NCBI GenBank assembly: GCA_021160705.1 | Contig: JAGHBZ010000312.1 | Location: forward strand, 1-9,887 | Source: Candidatus Sumerlaeota bacterium | GTDB taxonomy: Bacteria > Sumerlaeota > Sumerlaeia > MWCT01 > JAGHBZ01 | Length of the DNA: 9,887 nt | Reading direction: 5' to 3' | Shown: positions 1-7,639 of the stretch, piece after piece | Layout: every line of letters begins with the position of its first letter | Position numbering within the stretch: the stretch's first letter is position 1 | Translations under genes and position numbers: made by a program | The notes under the pieces: generated by a model | The model's input: the letters and a program-made list of their open reading frames with translations, nothing else | Told to the model about the DNA's origin: nothing | Databases searched by the model: none

Positions 1-1079
1 CCTGGTTGAGGGAAGTGCAGTACAAAGTGGCACAGGAAGTGCCGGGTACTGCGATGGCTGTTACTATTGATACCGCGGATGGGTATGATATACATCCGAA
101 AAACAAGCGTGATGTGGCAAACAGACTTGCTCTTCTTGCACGGCATAAAGTATATGGCGAAAATATTCCCTGTTATGGACCAACGTATAAATCCCATAAA
201 ATTGAAGGCTCGACTATTCGGGTGAGTTTTGATTACGCGGAGAATGGACTGGTTAATAAAAACTGTGGAGCGCTTCGTGGATTTGCTATTGCTGGGGAGG
301 ATGGTGTTTTCTGGTACGCCAATGCGACCATTGAAGGTAACCAGGTCGTGCTTTCACACCCACGTGTCCCCTCTCCACGTTATGTTCGCTATGCCTGGGA
401 GGGTAATCCTTATGCGGATTTGTACAACACCGAGGGGTTGCCTGCTGTGCCGTTTCGTACCGACCATTTCCCGCCAGACGGGTTTGAGATTTATCTCATT
501 CCCGCTTCCAGGAGTGTATCCACTTCTCTTTATGAAGCACTTATAGACGGTAATGGGTGGCTTATGAGCCTTAAAGTCAATGGACAGGAATTTCTTGAAC
601 CCCATTACTCCTCAGGAATGCCCGGGGCTTTCTTCTCTACCTTTTGGGGACCTGCCCGACTCTTACATATTCGTCAGCTTGGACCACGACAGCTTTATTG
701 TGAAATCGAGACAGCGTCTATACTTTATGAATTTTACGAAGACCGATTGCTTCTCACAATGCACAACAGGACTGCTGAAGATTTATCTTATTTTATTATT
801 TTTTCAAATGAGGTTAAGGCGGTGAAAACAAAAGATAATCAAATCCATCCTTTACCACTTCAGGGCAGACAGGAGGAGACGACCTGGTTCAGCGAGAATT
901 CCGCACTTTATATTAATTGTGAGGGTATACTCCGTTTTCCATTTGACAAAAATGTTGCCAATCAAGCCTGGGAGGTGCGTTTAAAACCAAAAGAGACCAA
1001 ACAGATACAATTGCACGCCAGACCTATTACAGATAGCGAACGTGAAAAGATAGACCATCTACCGAAGCGAAAAAATTGA
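1..1079 (+). CDS. Sialate O-acetylesterase-like SGNH esterase, C-terminal part (5' truncated by window), with extra C-terminal domain
   Basis: The frame is already open at the left edge (Trp-Leu-Arg-Glu, with TTG at 6 read as an internal Leu), so the true start lies upstream. Residues are counted from that Leu. Residues 1-155 match the end of the sialate O-acetylesterase family: a DIHP segment at 28-31 supplies the Asp-x-His pair of the catalytic triad, followed by NKRDVANRLAL, a VRYAWEGNP segment and a GLPAVPFRTD segment near 143-152. The catalytic Ser (GDS/GQSN block) would lie before the window. Family members remove O-acetyl esters from sialic acid or other glycans, usually outside the cytoplasm. 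Residues about 156-357 form an additional beta-rich region (GNGWLMSLKVNGQEFLEP, then GPARLLHIRQLGPRQLYCEI) that I do not recognise and that is not part of the usual esterase. The mannosidase gene follows after 40 bases, so the two are probably co-transcribed. The family call is firm; the acyl substrate is unknown. Confidence 0.85.
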   Translation, partial: WLREVQYKVAQEVPGTAMAVTIDTADGYDIHPKNKRDVANRLALLARHKVYGENIPCYGPTYKSHKIEGSTIRVSFDYAENGLVNKNCGALRGFAIAGEDGVFWYANATIEGNQVVLSHPRVPSPRYVRYAWEGNPYADLYNTEGLPAVPFRTDHFPPDGFEIYLIPASRSVSTSLYEALIDGNGWLMSLKVNGQEFLEPHYSSGMPGAFFSTFWGPARLLHIRQLGPRQLYCEIETASILYEFYEDRLLLTMHNRTAEDLSYFIIFSNEVKAVKTKDNQIHPLPLQGRQEETTWFSENSALYINCEGILRFPFDKNVANQAWEVRLKPKETKQIQLHARPITDSEREKIDHLPKRKN

Positions 1080-1119
1080 ATCTTAAATCTGGTAGGATAG
1101 TATTAATTCCGGGTAAAAG

Positions 1120-3927
1120 ATGAAACGTATCACAACATTCATCCCTCTATTCATAGTTCTAATCTTGGTCGAAATAGCATTTTATTCACTATGTTTTGCT
1201 CAGGATAAGGATAATGGTGCGGGTGATTCAGAGGCGGTTACTCCTACTAAAATCAAAGAGGTGTTTCTCATACCGATGACACACCTGGACATTGGATTCA
1301 CAGATTCCCTGGACATAGTGGCTATGAAGTATAAAGATAACATTGACCAGGCAATTCAACTCTGCGACAGATACGAGGACTTCTACTGGACTATTGAAAG
1401 TATCTGGGAACTGGAACAATGGCTTTTGCGTTCAACCGACACAGAAATTGAGCACCTGAAAAAGTTAATCCACTCCCAGCGCATTGAGGTGGCAGGTATG
1501 TACTGCAATATGCGGAGTGGTCTGCTTGGAATAGAAGATGCAAACCGCCTGCTCTATCCTATGCAACGTATGCAGGAGAGACTCGGAATATCCTTCCATA
1601 CGGTAATTCAGAATGACGTGCCGGGTTATAGTGATGTATATCCCCGGGTATTTGCCTCAGCTGGAATTAAATATTTCCTGACAGGGGTTAACATTGGGCA
1701 TAGTGGCGGTGTGTATATCCCCAGAAATCACCAACCCTTTTTCTGGGAAAGCAAAAACGGTCAATCTGTTTTAACCTGGATTGATTACGATGGTTATACA
1801 GGTATTTCCTTCTGGGGTGTCTATAATGTCTGGAACCCTGCGCGTGGAGTGTTGCCTGATGAGGGGAAGGATTTTCTGAGAGCGATTAAGGAACTCGAAA
1901 CATCCGGGTATCCTTATACAGTTTTTCTGCTGACCGCTGCTTTAGGCGACAACAGACAACCACAGGATTATATACCTCTGATAGAAGGAGTGCGGAAATG
2001 GAATAAAGCCGGGCACCAACCAAAAATTCGGTTCGCCACACCCAGGCAGTTCTTCAAGGAAATTGAGCGACAACAAGGGGAACGGGAGTTTCCTGTGTTT
2101 AGAGGAAACTGGCACGGTCTGTGGGATGCTCGTCTGTGGAATCCCGGTGGCAACATTTTTGGGCGCTGTGCTCAGCAATTGCTCCCGTCCGCTGAGTCAA
2201 TCGCAAGTTTTAATGCAATTCATCATATCGGGACGTATTATCATTATGACCTTGCGCGGGGGTTTAAGTCACTTTACCTCCACTGTGAGCATACCTGTGG
2301 TGGAGACCCTGCCTGGATTGGGCTTTTTAACCCGACAATTTTTAAGAAGACCTCTTTACAGCAGAATGAATTGACCCTACGTTTTGCCAAAGATGCCAGA
2401 AGTACTGCAGAGCGTATCATAGATGTTGGGCTATCAGAGTTAGCAAAATGCCTTAATACGCACGGTGCTGGAATTCTGGTCTTTAATCCACTTCAGTGGT
2501 CACGCAATGCAGTAGTCACCTGTACCATTCCTCTGTCCTTAAAAAATACGGGATTTTCTCTCCGGGATTCCTCATTGAATAAAGATGTCCCGTTCGTGCT
2601 TGAGGATAACGGTTCCCGGCTTGTATTTCCTGCTAATAATTTACCTGCTTTTGGGTATAAATGGTATGCTTTAGAGAAAGCAGTCACCAAGCCAACTAAT
2701 AATAATCGTATTTCAAGAAGCTGGGCTCACACAATCCAGAATCGTTATTATCGGATTGAATGCGACCCGGAGCTGGGTTATATCACGAGCCTGATTGACC
2801 TTGCCACTGGACGTGAACTGGTTAATAAGGAATCTCCATTACCTATGAATTCCCTTATTATTACAAAGTTTAGTGATACTATGAAATCTGGTGATGGTGA
2901 TTTATTCAAAACTGCCAGTATTGTGTACAAAGAAGAGGGTCAATTCTTTAGGCGGATTATTATTGAGCGCAAAGGTTCACTCTGGGCAAAGACGACCATT
3001 ACCCTTCCTCTGGAGCGAAAGAGAATTGATATTCAGCATATCCTGGATAGAAACAAATTTCCTGACGTTCCCCTTGAAGAGCATTCTGATTTTTACAGTT
3101 TTGCGTTTCCTTTTAAATTGGATGATTCTGTACTTCAAGTCTTTGTGGATGGACCGGATGGGTTCTATGCGTATCCCCAGGACTACCTCCCTGGTGCGGT
3201 TCTGGGTGCGGTGCAGAGTCAATATGGTATTCATCTGCAAGAAGGGAAGCAATTTGGGATAACCGTGGCAAACAGACAGGCTTTCAACTGGACTGTCGGA
3301 GAGATTAACTTCAACCGCAGGGCAACTTACATTGAAGAACCTCCTCTGACAAGATTTCACAATCCACACTATGCGAAGGCTAAGAGTGTATATCCACTTC
3401 ATCCCACGCTCTTTTCAAATGTAGTTCAATTCGCCACTGAAGGCTGGACCGCTGATTTTGGTCGCACATATATTCGGAATTCAGAACCAGGGACTGATGA
3501 CCTGATGGTGTTTGAATACTTCATTACTACAAATCAGGGTCCCTTTTCTTCAGCGACTGCGACGCAATTCTGTCGGGAATCAGTTATCTCTCCGGTAGCC
3601 TTTTACTCTGATGAAAGGACAACAGGACTCAGGGGTAGCCTGCCCCTTAGCTCCAATGACTTTATCCAAATAGAGCCTGATAATGTAGTGGTGACTGCAT
3701 TTAAGAAAGCGGAATTCGGCTCAACCCGGGACTACATTCTCCGGGTTAAGGAGGTAGAAGGGCTAAACTCCCGGGTCAGACTAAAGTTCAATCGCCCTGT
3801 ACTCAGTGCTACATTGTGTTCCTTAAATGAAATACCAAAAGATTCTGATAAAGTTCTTCCTGTTCAACCTGTAATATTTCGTTTAGACCCATTTAGTGTG
3901 GCGACATTACGTCTCCGATTTAAATAG
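1120..3927 (+). CDS. Secreted glycoside hydrolase family 38 (alpha-mannosidase-like) protein
   Basis: This 935-residue protein has an N-terminal signal peptide: a Lys-Arg pair, a hydrophobic core at about 7-25, and likely cleavage after CFA at 27. The GH38 catalytic part spans about 47-320, with the metal-binding HLDIGFTD motif (H55, D57) and QNDVPGYS at 164-171, whose D166 aligns by position with the GH38 nucleophile and zinc-ligand Asp. GDNRQPQD at 276-283 and LHCEHTCGGDP at 387-397 (H388 or H391 as the remaining zinc-ligand His) complete the set. A beta-sandwich C-terminal region begins near VFNPLQWSR (454-462), and NRYYRIECDPELGYITSLID (541-560) is typical of the GH38 C-terminal domain. 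GH38 enzymes hydrolyse alpha-mannosides with retention, using Zn. Many bacterial members are cytoplasmic, so export is notable. The ATG at 1120 is chosen because it starts the signal peptide; its ribosome site (GGGTAAAAG) is weak. The gene lies 40 bases after the esterase. Activity on mannose is inferred from the family, since the active-site motifs are variant. Confidence 0.88.
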   Translation: MKRITTFIPLFIVLILVEIAFYSLCFAQDKDNGAGDSEAVTPTKIKEVFLIPMTHLDIGFTDSLDIVAMKYKDNIDQAIQLCDRYEDFYWTIESIWELEQWLLRSTDTEIEHLKKLIHSQRIEVAGMYCNMRSGLLGIEDANRLLYPMQRMQERLGISFHTVIQNDVPGYSDVYPRVFASAGIKYFLTGVNIGHSGGVYIPRNHQPFFWESKNGQSVLTWIDYDGYTGISFWGVYNVWNPARGVLPDEGKDFLRAIKELETSGYPYTVFLLTAALGDNRQPQDYIPLIEGVRKWNKAGHQPKIRFATPRQFFKEIERQQGEREFPVFRGNWHGLWDARLWNPGGNIFGRCAQQLLPSAESIASFNAIHHIGTYYHYDLARGFKSLYLHCEHTCGGDPAWIGLFNPTIFKKTSLQQNELTLRFAKDARSTAERIIDVGLSELAKCLNTHGAGILVFNPLQWSRNAVVTCTIPLSLKNTGFSLRDSSLNKDVPFVLEDNGSRLVFPANNLPAFGYKWYALEKAVTKPTNNNRISRSWAHTIQNRYYRIECDPELGYITSLIDLATGRELVNKESPLPMNSLIITKFSDTMKSGDGDLFKTASIVYKEEGQFFRRIIIERKGSLWAKTTITLPLERKRIDIQHILDRNKFPDVPLEEHSDFYSFAFPFKLDDSVLQVFVDGPDGFYAYPQDYLPGAVLGAVQSQYGIHLQEGKQFGITVANRQAFNWTVGEINFNRRATYIEEPPLTRFHNPHYAKAKSVYPLHPTLFSNVVQFATEGWTADFGRTYIRNSEPGTDDLMVFEYFITTNQGPFSSATATQFCRESVISPVAFYSDERTTGLRGSLPLSSNDFIQIEPDNVVVTAFKKAEFGSTRDYILRVKEVEGLNSRVRLKFNRPVLSATLCSLNEIPKDSDKVLPVQPVIFRLDPFSVATLRLRFK

Positions 3928-3962
3928 CATTGTTTATCCAGGGGAAGATGAGCTCGATAGAG

Positions 3963-3992
3963 TTGACGTGACTTTTAAAGTGATATTATTAT
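3963..3992 (+). promoter_or_regulatory. Putative sigma70-type promoter of the GntR/LacI regulator gene
   Basis: A TTGACG box at 3963-3968 and a TATTAT box at 3987-3992 are 18 bases apart and lie in an AT-rich part of the gap after the mannosidase gene. A second TATTAT at 3984-3989 gives a 15-base spacing, which is less good. The expected transcription start near 3999 falls just before the inverted repeat at 4003-4019. No terminator separates this promoter from the mannosidase gene, so read-through from upstream is also possible. The match is by eye only. Confidence 0.45.
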
Positions 3993-4002
3993 TGTTTACT
4001 AT

Positions 4003-4019
4003 ATCATCATCGTGATGAT
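4003..4019 (+). promoter_or_regulatory. Inverted repeat, candidate operator of the adjacent GntR/LacI regulator
   Basis: ATCATCA and TGATGAT are perfect 7-base inverted arms around a TCG centre. The repeat sits just downstream of the putative -10 box and about 64 bases before the regulator start. This position suits a roadblock or steric operator for autoregulation, and the arm and spacer size suits a dimeric winged-helix protein. A terminator is unlikely: the stem is AT-rich and no T-run follows. I saw no second full copy in the window. Binding by the gene product at 4083 is inference. Confidence 0.5.
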
Positions 4020-4065
4020 TATACAAGGCGTGGCAGATGCTATCACAACCGCGAACTCCATTTTC

Positions 4066-4072
4066 AAAGGAG
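4066..4072 (+). promoter_or_regulatory. Ribosome binding site of the GntR/LacI regulator
   Basis: AAAGGAG lies 10 bases before the ATG at 4083. It is the best Shine-Dalgarno match in the window and fixes this start. The GTG that begins within it (4072) is out of frame. Confidence 0.7.
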
Positions 4073-4082
4073 TGAATAAAGA

Positions 4083-5228
4083 ATGGTGAAGAGACCCAAA
4101 GCCAGTACTAAAGCATATAAATACGCCAGAATTAAAACCGAGCTCTCTATTCAGATTTTTGAGGGTCAACTCCGACCTCACGACCGGGTGCCTTCGCTTA
4201 CTGAAATCACACAGAAGTACAAGGTAAGTAAGATAACTGCACGGCGTGTGCTCAATGACCTTGCTATGGAAGGGCTGGTCTACACAAGCCGTGGAAGAGG
4301 TACCTTTGTGGCAGACGCTGCCCTACGTCAGGACATACGGCAAATTAAGAACGCAGCAAATCAGCTCGGAGTTGTGTTTGGGCATGGTGCTGGCTTGTTT
4401 ATGAGCGACATCATCCTTGGAGTGGATGAAGAGGCGTTCAGCCGGAAGACGCAAATTAACTTATGTCTTTCCAACAATTCCTATGAACGTGAGGCGGAAA
4501 ACTTACACCGCCTCGTCAAACAGGGCATCGACAAAATAATATTATTTATTGTAATTGATAATAATGAGCGTACGGTGAATCCGAATATACCGCTGTATTT
4601 ACGCCTTCAGGAGCGTGGAATACGGATTCTTTTATTAGCCTGTCGTATTCCCAACTCACCAATCCCGGCTGTAACTTTTGACGATTATAATGCGTTTCGG
4701 CGGCTTGTCAGATTTATGAAAGATAAGAATTGTAAGCGCCTCGTCTACGTAACACGTACTGATAACGCCTCAACAAGTGTTGAGCGGTTGCAGGGATTTA
4801 AAGATGGCTTGCTTGAGAATCAACTCCCTTATACTGAGCACTCTATTGTGCGTGTGCGGTATCAATCATTTGATTCAGTGGTCTCTGATAGTTATCAATA
4901 CTTTAGTCGATTTTTGAAAACCACAACTGTTCCTGATGCTGTTTTATGCTCAGACGAAATGATTGCTGCGGGAGTATTTAATGCCTTAGAGAAAGCCGAC
5001 CTTCCTGCTCGAGCACGTCCAATTGTTGGTGGTATGGGAAGTTATAGAAACCTCCACGTGCTAAAGGGGAATCCCTATGTTCTTTTGGAAAATGATACTC
5101 ACCGCCTTGGTCGCGAAGCTACAGCAGTTATATTAAGTGGTGAACTCCCTTATCCCGGAAAAAGAAACACTAATGTGTTCCATCGTCTCATTCCAGTACC
5201 ACTCAGAGTGCCTAAAGTCTTAAAATAA
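4083..5228 (+). CDS. GntR-family transcriptional regulator with LacI-type sugar-binding domain (AraR-like architecture)
   Basis: This 381-residue protein begins with a GntR winged helix-turn-helix at about 10-78. PSLTEITQKYKVSKITARRV (37-56) is the recognition region, and LVYTSRGRGTFVA (65-77) is the wing. Residues about 94-375 are a periplasmic-binding-like sugar sensor of the LacI type: VTFDDYNAFRRLVRFM (197-212), VERLQGFKDGLLE (233-245), PDAVLCSDEMIAAGVFNALE (284-303), and a closing VFHRLIPVPLRV. The GntR head with a LacI body is the plan of AraR of Bacillus subtilis. Such proteins act as cytoplasmic repressors released by a sugar ligand. The gene has its own candidate promoter and an inverted repeat upstream, and lies directly before a sugar ABC importer, which points to local control of uptake. 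The effector cannot be read from the sequence; a mannose-containing mono- or oligosaccharide is a guess from the neighbouring GH38 gene. Confidence 0.9.
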   Translation: MVKRPKASTKAYKYARIKTELSIQIFEGQLRPHDRVPSLTEITQKYKVSKITARRVLNDLAMEGLVYTSRGRGTFVADAALRQDIRQIKNAANQLGVVFGHGAGLFMSDIILGVDEEAFSRKTQINLCLSNNSYEREAENLHRLVKQGIDKIILFIVIDNNERTVNPNIPLYLRLQERGIRILLLACRIPNSPIPAVTFDDYNAFRRLVRFMKDKNCKRLVYVTRTDNASTSVERLQGFKDGLLENQLPYTEHSIVRVRYQSFDSVVSDSYQYFSRFLKTTTVPDAVLCSDEMIAAGVFNALEKADLPARARPIVGGMGSYRNLHVLKGNPYVLLENDTHRLGREATAVILSGELPYPGKRNTNVFHRLIPVPLRVPKVLK

Positions 5229-5307
5229 TTGTGGAAGTTATTTAGCCCGAATTATGGGGATTCAGGAGTATCAGGTATATTAACTCATTCCAGATGGCTG
5301 ATTAAAA
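5229..5307 (+). other. 79-base gap between regulator and solute-binding protein genes
   Basis: I see no strong hairpin followed by a T-run, so there is no clear terminator, and transcription may continue from the regulator into the importer genes. Weak promoter-like elements exist (TTGTGG at 5229, TATATT at 5276), but none pair convincingly. There is no good Shine-Dalgarno just before the ATG at 5308. The only candidate, TCAGGAG at about 5261-5267, is some 40 bases away. Confidence 0.4.
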
Positions 5308-6699
5308 ATGTGGGAATATATAAGAGTACTTAGCGGTAGAATTTTTCTTGGTATTGGCATTCTGGGTGTGATTGGTCTGTTTGTTTTTGTGCGACCCAAG
5401 GAGGATACGCCTCCCGGACGAATTGTGCTTCAGCTCTGGCAGGTCACTGGTGCTGAGGATATTGAACCTGTTGTTCCCAAATGGTTCAATGAAAGTCAGG
5501 ATAAGATATATGTCAAACCTGTCGGTTTACCGTTTCTTGAAATTGAACAGAAGTTCCTTACCTCATCTGTTGGTAATTTTCCCCCGGACCTATTCGAATA
5601 TTTTGGTCCGGTAGCTCAATGGTCAACTCGCGGTGCTCTTTTACCGCTGGATGATTTCATTGAACGAGACGGTTATGACCGTTCCGCCATCTTTTCAGCT
5701 TTGTGGAAAGAGATGATGTGGGATGGACGGACGTATGCTATTCCTACGGGCGTGGGGACCGAGGCATTTTATTGGAACAAGGACCATTTTCGTAAGGCTG
5801 GACTCGACCCTGACCGTCCCCCGGCTACCTGGGATGAGCTTGAGGAATACGCAGTCAAACTTACTACTTATAATGAAGACGGAAGTATCAAACAGGCTGG
5901 CTATATCCCAGGATATTGGGGTCCATTCCCCACACCTCTTTTTCTCACCTGGGCTATCCAGAAAGGTGCGAAATTTTTGAGTGAAGATGGTACACGTGTC
6001 AACCTCACTGCTCCGGCGAACATTGAGGCACTGGAATGGGAAGCTAAGTTGTTCAAAAAACTTGGCGGTAAGAAATTAATCTTTAAACGTGCTACGTTTG
6101 GCTATGGTGCACAACACGGTTTTCTCAGTGGTCAACTCTCTATGATAGTCCAGAAATCCAGTTTTGTGCAGGAGATAGAAAAATTTGCTCCTCATCTTGA
6201 TTATGGTGTTGCTCCTTTGCCGATTCCACGTGATGGAAAACCAGCCACTATGGCAGGACCGGTCTGGATTGGCATCCCCTCTGGTGCACGGCATCCTGAG
6301 GAAGCCTGGGAATATATTAAGTTTTGCACAAGAGCGGATATTCAACTTCGTTCCGCAAAGTATGTAGCTGAAAAACACCTTGCCACGTTCTTCCCTGCAA
6401 ATATTAAAGCGGCTACCAGTCCTTTTCAGATGTCACTCCCTCATATGGATGTCTTCGTGGAGAGTATGAAATTTGCTCATACCTTTACGGTAGTGCCGCT
6501 TGCTCATACCCAATTCTGGCGTGCATATTCAGAGGCGTGGGATAGTGTGATGCGTGGTGAAAAAACTGCTCGCGAGGCTCTGAAACAGGCTGAACTCACT
6601 GTCCAAAAGGCTCTGGATGAACAACTTGCCTATAATAAATTTTACAAGGAGTATTTACGAAAAAAAGAGAAACGTGCTAAAGCGAAAGGAAAGACCTAA
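5308..6699 (+). CDS. Sugar ABC transporter solute-binding protein (family 1), N-terminally membrane anchored
   Basis: This 463-residue protein has the family 1 extracellular solute-binding fold: VLQLWQVTGAEDIEPVVPKW (40-59), PPDLFEYFGPVAQWSTRGAL (92-111), LLPLDDFIERDGY (111-123), DGRTYAIPTGVGTEAFYWNK (139-158), and PPATWDELEEYA near 171-182. VWIGIPSGARHPEEAWEYIK (319-338) is typical of the C-terminal lobe. It captures an oligosaccharide outside the membrane and delivers it to the two permeases encoded next. The N-terminus has a hydrophobic span at about 12-28 followed by RPKED, with no Cys and no clear cleavage site, so it looks like an uncleaved anchor instead of the usual lipoprotein. The tail after 447 is lysine-rich, which is odd. 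The ATG at 5308 is the first in frame after a stop at 5299-5301; a ribosome site is not evident. The next gene starts 15 bases on. The ligand is not predictable. Confidence 0.9.
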   Translation: MWEYIRVLSGRIFLGIGILGVIGLFVFVRPKEDTPPGRIVLQLWQVTGAEDIEPVVPKWFNESQDKIYVKPVGLPFLEIEQKFLTSSVGNFPPDLFEYFGPVAQWSTRGALLPLDDFIERDGYDRSAIFSALWKEMMWDGRTYAIPTGVGTEAFYWNKDHFRKAGLDPDRPPATWDELEEYAVKLTTYNEDGSIKQAGYIPGYWGPFPTPLFLTWAIQKGAKFLSEDGTRVNLTAPANIEALEWEAKLFKKLGGKKLIFKRATFGYGAQHGFLSGQLSMIVQKSSFVQEIEKFAPHLDYGVAPLPIPRDGKPATMAGPVWIGIPSGARHPEEAWEYIKFCTRADIQLRSAKYVAEKHLATFFPANIKAATSPFQMSLPHMDVFVESMKFAHTFTVVPLAHTQFWRAYSEAWDSVMRGEKTAREALKQAELTVQKALDEQLAYNKFYKEYLRKKEKRAKAKGKT

Positions 6700-6714
6700 T
6701 TATTAGGGTAGCCT

Positions 6715-7638
6715 ATGAGTTTACGACGCCATCTCCATAAGTGGTATGAATTTATTTCAAGAAGAGAAATTTTCACCGGTTATCTATTTGCATCTCCCTG
6801 GATTTTAGGTTTCTTTGCCTTCACCTTGATACCCATTATATTATCGTTTTACTACAGTTTTTGCCGTTATGATGTCCTGCGCCCACCAATGTTTGTGGGG
6901 TTTCAGAATTATTACTATCTCCTGTTCAAATCAGAGAAATTTTATACCTCTGTCTACAATACATTGTATTTTACTGTATTTCGTGTTCCGCTCGTAATGA
7001 TAGGTTCACTGTTACTGGCACTGCTGGTGGCTACACCGCGAAGGGGTGTTTCCCTTGCCCGAACGATTTACTATATGCCTTCAATTATTACTGGTGTGGC
7101 ACTCTCTGTAATCTGGCTCTGGATGTACAATCCCAAGTATGGCTTGATTAATCGTGCACTTGCACTGTTGGGACTCCCGCTCCCACTCTGGCTTGAAAGC
7201 CCCACCTGGGCAAAACCAGCCATTATCTTAATGGGCATCTGGTCTATTGGCGGTGGGCGGATGATTGTTATGATTGCCGGGCTTAATAGTATTCCACGTC
7301 ATCTTTACGAGTCTGCCAGAGTGGATGGCGCAGGGTGGTGGAGTCAGTTCTGGCATATCACAATTCCACAGCTCTCGCCGACTCTTTTTCTTCTCACTGT
7401 GGTGGAGGTCATCTTCTCGTTTCAGGTATTTACAGAAGCCTACATAATGACCCGTGGTGGTCCACTTGACTCCACACTTTTTTATAATCTGGAGCTATAC
7501 TTCAAGGCGTTTCTGGATTATCGGATGGGTGAAGCCTCTGCCTTAGCCTGGCTACTTTTCGTGGGTACCTGTATTATCACACTTTTAATGTTTTGGATTC
7601 TGGGTAGACGAGTTTATTATGAAGCGGAGCGTCGCTGA
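6715..7638 (+). CDS. Sugar ABC transporter permease, MalF/UgpA type
   Basis: This 307-residue inner-membrane protein has about six hydrophobic spans (near 23-47, 85-106, 117-138, 167-190, 222-243 and 276-297). The cytoplasmic EAA loop that docks onto the ATPase is YESARVDGAGWWSQFWHITI (198-217). ASPWILGFFAFTLIPIILSF (26-45) and GPLDSTLFYNLELYF (249-263) are typical of the first permease of carbohydrate uptake family 1 (CUT1) importers. AGGGT lies 5-6 bases before the ATG at 6715 and supports this start. The gene is co-transcribed with the binding protein (15-base gap) and the second permease (stop and next start one base apart). No ATPase gene is present, so an MsmX-like shared ATPase is expected elsewhere. 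Confidence 0.93.
   Translation: MSLRRHLHKWYEFISRREIFTGYLFASPWILGFFAFTLIPIILSFYYSFCRYDVLRPPMFVGFQNYYYLLFKSEKFYTSVYNTLYFTVFRVPLVMIGSLLLALLVATPRRGVSLARTIYYMPSIITGVALSVIWLWMYNPKYGLINRALALLGLPLPLWLESPTWAKPAIILMGIWSIGGGRMIVMIAGLNSIPRHLYESARVDGAGWWSQFWHITIPQLSPTLFLLTVVEVIFSFQVFTEAYIMTRGGPLDSTLFYNLELYFKAFLDYRMGEASALAWLLFVGTCIITLLMFWILGRRVYYEAERR
7626..7629 (+). promoter_or_regulatory. Ribosome binding site deciding the start of the second permease
   Basis: GGAG at 7626-7629, inside the end of the first permease gene, is 10 bases before the ATG at 7640. The alternative upstream ATG at 7619 overlaps the previous gene by 20 bases and has no purine-rich site before it. The 7640 start is therefore preferred. 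Confidence 0.55.
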
Positions 7639-7639
7639 T

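Noticed and set aside
6..8. TTG at 6 as the real start of the first gene
   Set aside because: The frame is open to the window edge, and the family needs several hundred more N-terminal residues including the catalytic Ser, so the gene is cut by the window.
2977..3402. Antisense open frame of 141 codons inside the mannosidase gene
   Set aside because: It lies fully opposite a well-supported GH38 C-terminal domain, has no recognisable motif or ribosome site, and its composition looks like a translated complement.
4003..4019. Inverted repeat read as a transcription terminator for the mannosidase gene
   Set aside because: The stem is only 7 bp and AT-rich, no T-run follows, and it lies just after a promoter-like pair, which fits an operator better.
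3980..4046. GTGATA at 3980-3985 and TATCAC at 4041-4046 as a long-range inverted repeat
   Set aside because: Six-base arms 55 bases apart in AT-rich DNA are expected by chance, and the flanking bases do not extend the pairing.
3999..4181. Small antisense open frame of 60 codons across the regulator start
   Set aside because: It overlaps the operator-like repeat and the start of the GntR domain and has no support of its own. The coding evidence is on the + strand.
7619..7639. Upstream ATG at 7619 as the start of the second permease
   Set aside because: It has no Shine-Dalgarno before it, whereas the ATG at 7640 has GGAG at a suitable distance and sits one base after the upstream stop. A start at 7619 is still possible and would add seven residues.
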